Source: Candidatus Saccharimonadia bacterium (GTDB lineage: Bacteria; Patescibacteriota; Saccharimonadia; Saccharimonadales; Saccharimonadaceae). Taken from it: 64,000 nucleotides of DNA. The stretch spans positions 30,410 to 94,409 of the forward strand of contig JALRBJ010000001.1 of assembly GCA_023257815.1 (NCBI GenBank), written 5' to 3'. Made by a program: the position numbers and the translations under genes. Shown piece by piece: positions 57,953-64,000 of the stretch. Position 1 is the stretch's first letter. The number at the start of each line of letters is the position of its first letter. The notes under the pieces are model-generated. The model worked only from the letters and a program-made list of their open reading frames with translations, did not search any database and had not been told where the DNA came from.

Positions 57953-59314
57953 TTATCCTAGGCGTCGGCTTGCAATATAGTAGGCGCTCGCGCTCACAAG
58001 ACTCATTGCGCCGATGACTTGCATAATTACATCTACAGGGCCAGTTTCTGGTAGCTGTGCAGGCGTTTCTTTACAGTCATCAACAACCTTTGAGTGTTTA
58101 GTACTATCGAATGCATCTTCAGCGATAGTAGTAATAGTCTTGGTGGCTAGTACACATACTTGAATGTTACCTGGGGCAGGTGGTACATCGACTTCAGCAT
58201 TGTCACACTTGTCAGGGTTGCCTGGTACTTGCGGTGCGTCCACACATACTGTGTTAACCAGCTTACCAGCAAGATATGCAGGTACCTTTGCGGTGAAAGT
58301 AAAGGTAAGTTCTGTACCCTTAGGCAGCTTTGGCATAGTGTATGTCCATGTGTTATTGGCAATCGTTCCAGCTTGAGGTGAAACAGAAATTAATGTGATG
58401 CCTCTGTCTGGAGTATCGGTTAGTACAACGTTGGTAAGATCTACCGTACCTGGGTTGCTTACCACCACACGGTAAGTGTATTCAACGTTCACGCCAACTC
58501 GTTTGTACTTGTTGTTGCCATCTACGTATTTAACGATATCAACACGTGGCTGGGCAGGGGGTTGTACGACAAGTGGCTTTACACAGGCAGGTCCAGTGCT
58601 GGTTTTGCCATCTGCCGAAACGGCCGTTGCTCTTACGGAGTATGATCCAGGTGTGGCTTGAGTGTAGGTGTAATTAGCACGGTTAGCGCTGGCAATTACT
58701 GGTTGATTTGCTACAACAGCTCCGTTTTTGGTAACGGTGAAGGTGAACGATTTGACAGTAGTATGATCTGCTGTTGCCGAAGCTGCAAAGCGAAAGTTAT
58801 TAGTGTTTGGTATAGGCGTAACAGTAAGGGCACTACAATTTATGCTTGATGGTGGGGTACAGTCAAGCTTACCGTGGCCATATGCCAAAACAGGCTGCAC
58901 GTTATGTGTGCCATATGTTAAGTCAACTTGGTAGTAACAGCCCTGTTGCGGCGTGCTTCTTACGGGCATATTAACTACAATGCTGTAATTACCAGGTACG
59001 CTGTGTGTTTTGGTAGTAGTATCGAATGGAATTTGCTTATCGTATGGTCGCCCATTCATACTTGGTGCATAGAAAGAGTTGGCAGATACTTGTACTTTAC
59101 AGTCGGCAGAGCCCTTTACGACGTAATCAACGCTAGCTTTACCACCCGCTACAGTGAAGGCAGCTGATCGCGCACCCTTGGCTTCAACCGTACAGCGTGG
59201 TGCTGAGCCTACTTGGCCAGGTTGCTCTGCTGATGATGTGAGTTGGACTACACCAATCGTTGCCATGGCAAGCAGCGCTACGCCAAATCCTAAAAGCTTA
59301 CTGGTTAATTTCAT
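57953..59314 (-). CDS. LPXTG-type surface protein with DUF11 domain
   Basis: The 453-residue protein has a signal peptide, two beta-rich N-terminal domains with several Cys, a DUF11-type domain (YTYRVVVSNPGTVDLTNVVLTD), the module PGNIQVCVLATKTITTIAE with FDSTKH and a Cys pair, then LPETG, a hydrophobic helix and the tail SRRLG. It should be sorted to the cell wall. It has GAGGAGG before the ATG and a TTGACA-17-TAGATT promoter (59401-59429), giving an 80-nt leader. The module before LPXTG is shared with the gene at 54922-55677. Confidence 0.88.
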   Translation of the reverse strand: MKLTSKLLGFGVALLAMATIGVVQLTSSAEQPGQVGSAPRCTVEAKGARSAAFTVAGGKASVDYVVKGSADCKVQVSANSFYAPSMNGRPYDKQIPFDTTTKTHSVPGNYSIVVNMPVRSTPQQGCYYQVDLTYGTHNVQPVLAYGHGKLDCTPPSSINCSALTVTPIPNTNNFRFAASATADHTTVKSFTFTVTKNGAVVANQPVIASANRANYTYTQATPGSYSVRATAVSADGKTSTGPACVKPLVVQPPAQPRVDIVKYVDGNNKYKRVGVNVEYTYRVVVSNPGTVDLTNVVLTDTPDRGITLISVSPQAGTIANNTWTYTMPKLPKGTELTFTFTAKVPAYLAGKLVNTVCVDAPQVPGNPDKCDNAEVDVPPAPGNIQVCVLATKTITTIAEDAFDSTKHSKVVDDCKETPAQLPETGPVDVIMQVIGAMSLVSASAYYIASRRLG

Positions 59315-59400
59315 TACTTCGCCTCCTCGCTAGGTTAGTAAATCCCCTGATTGTCCAGCTCGCCCCACAACAAACCAAACTGTTTTATGTTCTTACCACG

Positions 59401-59429
59401 AATCTATCACATTAGAGGTGAAATGTCAA
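59401..59429 (-). promoter_or_regulatory. Promoter of the LPETG surface gene
   Basis: On the minus strand TTGACA (59424-59429) and TAGATT (59401-59406) are 17 nt apart. Confidence 0.7.
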
Positions 59430-59510
59430 TTTACTGCAACATTTTTTATAAATAAGCACAAGCAGTATGATTAGATTCAGATAACCCTTTCCAAAAGGGG
59501 TAGGTTTTGG

Positions 59511-59645
59511 TATAATTTGTCGAGTTGCAACGATTTTAGCAAACGCTTTGATTGAGTAGCTTTAAGAAACAGAGCAAGTCTCATATGGATGCTAGAGCAC
59601 CATAGGAGACTTCGACGCTTCGGGAATAAGTGAAAAAATATGTAA
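59511..59645 (+). ncRNA. Candidate small RNA upstream of tRNA-Glu
   Basis: A TATAAT box (near 59511) begins a stretch without an ORF. It contains a strong hairpin in which AGTCTC and ATGG pair with CCAT and GAGACT (about 59577-59611), followed by a short CGACGCTTCGGG fold. It could also simply be the leader of the tRNA-Glu transcript. Confidence 0.35.
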
Positions 59646-59677
59646 ACACATTTTGTTCACCATTCCACTCACCGTCT

Positions 59678-59752
59678 GGTCTCATCGTCTAACGGTTAGG
59701 ACACCAGGTTTTCATCCTGGCAATCGGGGTTCGATTCCCCGTGAGATCACCA
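59678..59752 (+). tRNA. tRNA-Glu(UUC), CCA encoded
   Basis: Acceptor GGTCTCA/TGAGATC, anticodon stem CCAGG/CCTGG with loop TTTTCAT (anticodon TTC), T-arm CGGGG-TTCGATT-CCCCG and encoded ACCA. Confidence 0.95.
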
Positions 59753-59790
59753 AGTAAAATCGCTCACCTTTCAGGTGGGCGTTTTTACTT
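59753..59790 (+). terminator. Terminator of tRNA-Glu
   Basis: AAGTAAAA, CGC and ACCT pair in order with AGGT, GCG and TTTTACTT; the T run is part of the stem. Confidence 0.8.
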
Positions 59791-59855
59791 GGCTGATCCC
59801 AGCGCGGGAATGAACCCCAAGCTTGCTTGCGATTGACTCGTGAGAGGTTTCTTAC

Positions 59856-59884
59856 TTGACAAGATTAATTTATAAATGTATAAT
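59856..59884 (+). promoter_or_regulatory. Fully consensus promoter
   Basis: TTGACA (59856-59861), a 17-nt spacer and TATAAT (59879-59884). It drives the gene at 59913 with a leader of roughly 22 nt. Confidence 0.85.
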
Positions 59885-59912
59885 TATGCCTGACAATACG
59901 GTTATCTTATTT

Positions 59913-60416
59913 ATGACTGAATCCTCAGATTTTAATGCCTCAGTAGATCGCTTCTTTGTTGAAGAAGCTGAAAGTGCTGCTATCGAAAAAGATAAGCGCA
60001 ATCTTTATGACGAGTTAGACGCGGCGGGAGTTCCAAGAGTAGTGGATCAGGACATTAAAATAACAGTTCAGAATTTTAATAATTTTGTGGCTGCTTTGGT
60101 AGCAGAAGGCGAAGTAGATTACCACGAAGCATCACAAGAGGCATCTAGGCTCGTTGGTAAGGAATTAGAGGCCTTTACAATCATATTCAAAGCAAGAATG
60201 ACAAAGGCTGCTAAGCCAGATGCGGAATGGGAAGCGGTAGAAAAGAAAAAAATACAGGCTTGGTTGCTTGTACGTCAACTACCTATGGAATGGATTAATG
60301 CAGTTGACTTGATGTTTGAAGGTAATTTGCTTGACCTTTCCCAATCGGAAGATCTGGCTATGTATGGCGAGGAATCTTTGAAGCTTCTTGATACTGCAAC
60401 CGATGATTTGTTGTAA
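59913..60416 (+). CDS. Acidic helical protein of unknown function
   Basis: The 167-residue protein is acidic and predicted to be largely helical, with no signal peptide or membrane segment and no family I recognise. Upstream in-frame ATGs (59856 region and 59886) lie within or too close to the promoter, so the ATG at 59913 is preferred. Directly after its TAA the same frame stays open for 42 more codons (60417-60542), which may mean the gene was once longer. Confidence 0.65.
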   Translation: MTESSDFNASVDRFFVEEAESAAIEKDKRNLYDELDAAGVPRVVDQDIKITVQNFNNFVAALVAEGEVDYHEASQEASRLVGKELEAFTIIFKARMTKAAKPDAEWEAVEKKKIQAWLLVRQLPMEWINAVDLMFEGNLLDLSQSEDLAMYGEESLKLLDTATDDLL

Positions 60417-60545
60417 CGACTAAAAGAGATCTTGCATATAGAAGAGGGTCTGGACGATGTGCAAACGGACACAATGCTCTTGCGTGGAGGTGTTATTGAC
60501 GCTTCTCAAGGTGATCGGCTCAAGAAACTAACCGAGGAACAGTAG
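60417..60545 (+). pseudogene. In-frame continuation after the stop at 60414
   Basis: The frame continues for 42 sense codons to a TAG at 60543. The encoded peptide is protein-like (HIEEGLDDVQTD, GDRLKKLTEEQ) and similar in composition to the preceding acidic protein. It could be the cut-off end of a once longer gene, a readthrough extension, or a mini-ORF starting at GTG 60459. Confidence 0.35.
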
Positions 60546-60677
60546 TAAGGTTTTGACATTCTCGCCAGATTCCGCGTAAAGGATGCGGTATATTTGATTT
60601 TATACAACATTTATTGTAATGTAATACTACTCAGTTGCATCCAGCCGCTGACCAATCCTGGAATCAGGAGGTACATT

Positions 60678-61022
60678 ATGCCTAAGATGACAATCATTGT
60701 CACAACGCGTGAGGGCGAGATACATCCCAGGAACATCTCGGACGCCTGGTCGACGCTTCAATGCATGCTTACCAGTGAGCTGCGGAAGTACGATCCGGCG
60801 ATCCACGAGCACCACCTGCATCTCGAACGGGGTGCTGTCAGGGCGGGTGACCATCTTCCTGTGGATGGCTACGAGAATGCCAATCTGCTCATGACGATCG
60901 TCGCCCCCGGTAACGACAAGCTCGCTGCCAACGTGGAGACGATCGTGGATTCGATTCAGCTGATGCTGAGAGGCTGGCTGTCTCCGGCTCAAGGCATCTT
61001 TGCTAGGCTGGTCGTCGCCTAA
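60678..61022 (+). CDS. GC-rich orphan protein (cassette 4)
   Basis: The 114-residue protein has no recognised family. It contains a His-rich acidic patch (HEHHLHLERG) and a hydrophobic C-terminal region, but no clear signal peptide. Codons are strongly GC-biased, unlike the neighbours. The ATG is preceded by AGGAGGT at ideal spacing and the gene ends in a GC-rich terminator, the same build as the other three cassettes. Its promoter is less clear; an extended -10-like TGTAATAC lies near 60617-60625. Confidence 0.7.
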   Translation: MPKMTIIVTTREGEIHPRNISDAWSTLQCMLTSELRKYDPAIHEHHLHLERGAVRAGDHLPVDGYENANLLMTIVAPGNDKLAANVETIVDSIQLMLRGWLSPAQGIFARLVVA

Positions 61023-61047
61023 AGCGATGTACATGGAGGCGACTGAG

Positions 61048-61088
61048 AGACCCGTTTCCGCTTCGGCGGAGCGGGTCTTCGTCTCTTT
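61048..61088 (+). terminator. Terminator of GC-rich cassette 4
   Basis: AGACCCG-TT-TCCGC (61048-61061) pairs with GCGGA-G-CGGGTCT (61066-61078) around a TTCG tetraloop, followed by a T-rich run that touches the next start codon. Confidence 0.85.
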
Positions 61089-61841
61089 ATGCCATACTTA
61101 TTAGTAGTGAAGCTCACTCTATTATTCATCTTCTACGCGGTACTCATTTGTCTGTGGCTGATTCGGTGTGCAATCGCAGGTACATTTCAGTTCTATGGCT
61201 TCGTCATGTTTAATGTAGCGCTGGCAATGATACCACTGCTACTTGAGCCATTTTTTCGTTCTATCAAATCTCGATTAGAAGGTTGGAGGGCTATATTTGG
61301 CAATACGGTGCTCGGTTTTGCTTGGCTGATGTTTATACCAAATGCGTTTTATCTTCTTACTGATTTCATGCACCTCAATAAGAGTGTGCTCGTAAATGAA
61401 AGAGCTGATGACTACTCTGGTGCTGTGCAATACATAAGAGGTGAAGGGGTATATGTTTTCGATAGTCTTTTAATTTTTGTAGCCACCTTGTTTGGAGCAT
61501 ATGTTGGCGGTTTGGCATTGTCGCATGCTTACGTTTTTTTAAAAAAGCATCTTCGTAAAGTGAGGGCTACTATACTACTTGGTATAGTTCTATTTCTTGC
61601 GGGCATAGGTGTTTATATTGGCCGTTTTGGAAGGTGGAATAGCTGGGAGGCATTCTATCAACCTTTGAATATTCTTCATGATTTTATTCATCAGTTACTG
61701 AACCCCCAAACAAGAACACGGCTTTTTATAGTTGTACTAACGATTGTACTTTTTCAAATAATGACATTATATATAGTCCATTGGATTCATTCGGATCGTT
61801 CTAGGCATAGACTTAAGCATTCAGGAAATCGTAGTCGGTGA
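61089..61841 (+). CDS. DUF1361 membrane protein
   Basis: The 250-residue protein has seven or so membrane helices and the DUF1361 hallmark segments: FAWLMFIPNAFYLLTDFMHL after helix 3 and VYVFDSLLIFVATLFGAYVGGLALS. The function of the family is unknown. The ATG directly follows the terminator of cassette 4, so its promoter is unclear. It overlaps the GH5 gene by 4 nt, and co-expression suggests an envelope or glycan link. Confidence 0.85.
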   Translation: MPYLLVVKLTLLFIFYAVLICLWLIRCAIAGTFQFYGFVMFNVALAMIPLLLEPFFRSIKSRLEGWRAIFGNTVLGFAWLMFIPNAFYLLTDFMHLNKSVLVNERADDYSGAVQYIRGEGVYVFDSLLIFVATLFGAYVGGLALSHAYVFLKKHLRKVRATILLGIVLFLAGIGVYIGRFGRWNSWEAFYQPLNILHDFIHQLLNPQTRTRLFIVVLTIVLFQIMTLYIVHWIHSDRSRHRLKHSGNRSR

Positions 61842-62815
61842 AGGGTACTAACCTCGGTGGTTGGCTAGTGATAGAAAAATGGATGACGCCATCGTTATTC
61901 AAGGATACCGACGCCACCAACGAGTTTGAACTTTGCCGAACTAAACAGGGTAGGGCTCGAATTAAGAAACATCACAACTCATTTATTACCGAAAAAGATC
62001 TAAAGTGGCTAAAAGAACAGGGCGTTGAGACTTTGCGTGTCCCTTTTGGCTATTGGATATTTGGTGACGATAAACGATACGTGGGTGCAATTGATAGGCT
62101 GGATTGGCTGGTTACCACTTCCCTTACCTATGGCTTAAAAGTGTTGCTAGATTTACATGCTGCACCCGAAGCACAGAACCGAGCAGCACATAGCGGCAGT
62201 GGGGATATGCGTAGTAATTATTCAACCAAATGGTTGAATAATAAAAATGCACAAGATAGGACGATTGAAGTACTCTGCAGATTAGCAAAGCGTTACTACG
62301 ACTCCCCTAACGTATGGGGTATCGAACTACTCAACGAACCGACTATCGATTTTTTTGGCTTAAAATTAGCAAGATTCCACCGGAGGGCGTATAGGCGGTT
62401 AATTAAAGTGGCGCGGCCAGGAACGCGAATTGTCTTTTCGGATGCCTATGCCCCGATTAAAACAACAAATACATTTTGGCTCATGAAAAAGCGTGAATTT
62501 CCGGTTGTGATGGATTGCCACATCTACCAAGTATTTGGTGCAAAAAGTAAACGAAGAACATTCAACCAGTCAATTAAGCGTCTAAAGTTAATAGGGTGGA
62601 TGATCAGATTATTACGCTTGCAGCACCTCGTTATTATTGGTGAATGGAGTGCTATGTTGCCCTACGCAGCTACACCCGATCAGATAGTAGCCTACGTTAA
62701 TGCCCAGCGAAATGCTTTTAATAAGGCAGAAGCAATGTTCTTTTGGAACTATAAGACCGAAGCACCCGGACGCTGGAACTACCGCCATTTAATAGATGAA
62801 GGAATGATACAATAA
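61838..62815 (+). CDS. GH5-family beta-glucanase, exo-1,3-beta-glucanase-like
   Basis: The 325-residue protein is a TIM-barrel glycoside hydrolase: GTNLGGWLVIEKWMTPSLF resembles the start of fungal exo-1,3-beta-glucanases; the acid/base E167 lies in ELLNEPT and the nucleophile E269 in IIGEWSA. Unlike fungal enzymes it has no signal peptide, so it either works in the cytosol on imported oligosaccharides or leaves by a non-classical route. The GTG start overlaps the DUF1361 stop (GTGA). Pyruvate kinase follows 7 nt later, linking sugar release to glycolysis. Confidence 0.85.
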   Translation: MKGTNLGGWLVIEKWMTPSLFKDTDATNEFELCRTKQGRARIKKHHNSFITEKDLKWLKEQGVETLRVPFGYWIFGDDKRYVGAIDRLDWLVTTSLTYGLKVLLDLHAAPEAQNRAAHSGSGDMRSNYSTKWLNNKNAQDRTIEVLCRLAKRYYDSPNVWGIELLNEPTIDFFGLKLARFHRRAYRRLIKVARPGTRIVFSDAYAPIKTTNTFWLMKKREFPVVMDCHIYQVFGAKSKRRTFNQSIKRLKLIGWMIRLLRLQHLVIIGEWSAMLPYAATPDQIVAYVNAQRNAFNKAEAMFFWNYKTEAPGRWNYRHLIDEGMIQ

Positions 62816-62822
62816 AACTTAA

Positions 62823-64000
62823 ATGAGTACGATATTTAAACGAACAAAAATACTAGCAACGATTGGTCCAGCTTGCGATTCTCCAGAGCAAATCGAAGCC
62901 ATGATAATAGGGGGAGCAAACGGTTTTCGGCTTAATTTTAGCCACGCTACATTTGATGGAGCGTTGAGTGCGATTGAAAAAGTAAGAGCTGCGAGTGCAA
63001 AAATTGGTAAGCCTGTGGCAATTTTACAAGATTTGCAGGGTCCAAAGGTTCGACTTGGCGTGCTGAGTGAATCTATTCAAGTTAAGACAAACGATGAATT
63101 AATTCTTGATTACGCTGCAGAGCATAGCGGAACAACGCTTCCAGTGCAGTATAACTTGGCAGAAAAAGTACAAGTAGGTCAGCCGCTTTATCTTTTTGAC
63201 GGTAAGGTAAAAACACAGGTGATTGAACGCGTGAGTGATACGGCCATTAAGATTCGTGTTGGTAATGACGGTACGCTTATGAGCAAAAAGGGTATTAATT
63301 TACCAGATACCGACTTTGGTGGAGATATCATTACCGAAAAAGATATCGCTGATATATCGTGGGGCGCTGATAAAGATATCGATTACGTATCGCTTAGTTT
63401 TGTGCAATCCCCTGCTGATATTGAAAAGTTGCGGGCAATGCTTGAGGAGCGTGGCTCACGTGCTCGAATTATTGCAAAAGTAGAAACCAAGGCATCAATT
63501 GATACGCAGGTGCTTGAGGAAATTGTAAAAGTGAGCGACGGCGTGATGGTTGCGCGCGGCGACTTAGCGGTAGAAGTAGGCCCCGAAGTAGTTCCGATTG
63601 TGCAACGAAGAATTATTGCCCTGTGTCGTAAGTACGGCAAGTTGAGTATCGTGGCGACCCAAATGATGGCCAGTATGGTTGATAATCCAGAGCCTACCAG
63701 AGCCGAGGTAAGTGATGTAGCAACTGCTGTAATAGCTGGTGCGGATACAGTTATGTTGAGTGACGAGACGGCTATGGGTAAATATCCACTTGAAACAATA
63801 GCGGCCATGAAGCGTGTTATTGTGTACACGCAAGATAACGTACCTCCGTCGGCAATTACAGACGTGCTAGACGGCGATAGTACCCAGCAGACGGCAATTG
63901 GCGGCGCGGCCGTAAAGCTTGCAGAGGAATTAAAAGTTGCAGCCATTGTAGCTGAAACTAAATCAGGATCGACCGCTCGTAATATTGCAGCATTTCGTCC
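62823..64000 (+). CDS. pyk: Pyruvate kinase (3' end beyond the window)
   Basis: Pyruvate kinase makes ATP and pyruvate from phosphoenolpyruvate in glycolysis. The visible 392 codons include KILATIGPACDSPEQIE, GFRLNFSHAT, LQDLQGPKVRLG, AKVETKASID, MVARGDLAVEVG and the signature TQMMASMVDNPEPTRAEVSDVA. The catalytic core is intact; the C-terminal domain is cut by the window edge. TACAAT (62808-62813) lies 9 nt before the ATG, inside the end of the GH5 gene, so it probably has its own leaderless promoter. Confidence 0.95.
   Translation, partial: MSTIFKRTKILATIGPACDSPEQIEAMIIGGANGFRLNFSHATFDGALSAIEKVRAASAKIGKPVAILQDLQGPKVRLGVLSESIQVKTNDELILDYAAEHSGTTLPVQYNLAEKVQVGQPLYLFDGKVKTQVIERVSDTAIKIRVGNDGTLMSKKGINLPDTDFGGDIITEKDIADISWGADKDIDYVSLSFVQSPADIEKLRAMLEERGSRARIIAKVETKASIDTQVLEEIVKVSDGVMVARGDLAVEVGPEVVPIVQRRIIALCRKYGKLSIVATQMMASMVDNPEPTRAEVSDVATAVIAGADTVMLSDETAMGKYPLETIAAMKRVIVYTQDNVPPSAITDVLDGDSTQQTAIGGAAVKLAEELKVAAIVAETKSGSTARNIAAFR

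Noticed and set aside
1..64000. Alternative genetic code with TGA as glycine, as in Gracilibacteria/Absconditabacteria
   Set aside because: TGA ends several well-defined genes in ATGA or GTGA overlaps with the next start (for example ruvA, bcp, the PBP gene), so the standard code applies.
1..64000. CRISPR array, insertion sequence, prophage or restriction system
   Set aside because: No spaced direct repeats, transposase, integrase, capsid or methylase genes were found.

Overview
The window looks like chromosomal DNA of a Candidatus Saccharibacteria (TM7)-type member of the Candidate Phyla Radiation. This is an inference from gene content. The genes are compact and often overlap by 4 nt, and TGA is used as a normal stop. 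The cell envelope is Gram-positive-like, with a class A PBP, MurB, a MurT/GatD pair and LPXTG-type surface proteins. There is a PilB/C/M/N/O type IV pilus locus and a reduced metabolism, and most chromosomal genes are of moderate to low GC. No rRNA, CRISPR array, transposase or phage gene was seen.

Layout. 1-8.4 kb: yebC, a lamin-tail surface protein, ruvC, a candidate structured RNA, a class A PBP, ruvA, a PPC-domain gene, ruvB and a PH-domain membrane protein. 8.4-11 kb: a pilin-like gene, recA, a NUDIX gene and recX. 11-17.2 kb (minus strand): PRC-barrel protein, a small pilus-linked protein, pilO, pilN, pilM, pilC and pilB. 17.3-20.6 kb: a GNAT gene followed by both halves of an ATP-citrate lyase, which is unexpected in this lineage. 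20.6-23.2 kb: tsaE, tsaB and RNase Y. 23-26 kb: small membrane proteins, a GC-rich orphan gene and an MFS permease. 26-32 kb: tRNA-Pro, bcp, a histidine phosphatase, gatD/murT and a membrane-anchored ClpC-like AAA+ protein. 32-38 kb is accessory: a second GC-rich orphan, HAD, NUDIX, two APH-like genes, a PQ-loop protein and a NADAR protein. 38-41 kb: tRNA-Gly and tRNA-His, an XRE-MurA fusion and glyA. 41-45 kb: four prepilin-like genes. 45-52.9 kb: murB, tRNA-Arg, membrane proteins, tRNA-Lys and a folate block (HAD, folP, folC, folD). 52.9-54.8 kb: a divergent receiver/histidine kinase pair. 54.9-59.3 kb: a surface-protein island. 59.3-64 kb: tRNA-Glu, orphan genes, a DUF1361 protein, a GH5 beta-glucanase and pyruvate kinase, which runs off the end.

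Two expression styles are visible. At least 29 genes have a TATAAT-like -10 box only 5-10 nt before the start codon and no Shine-Dalgarno, so they should be transcribed as leaderless mRNAs. A second group (recA, rny, glyA, a pilin, the surface proteins and the orphan genes) has a real leader and an AGGAG-type ribosome-binding site. Four GC-rich monocistronic genes stand out. They have AT-rich promoters (three close to consensus), strong ribosome-binding sites, GC-rich terminators and codon use unlike their neighbours, and one lies between inverted repeats. These cassettes, the ATP-citrate lyase operon and several structured non-coding stretches are the best candidates for something undescribed.
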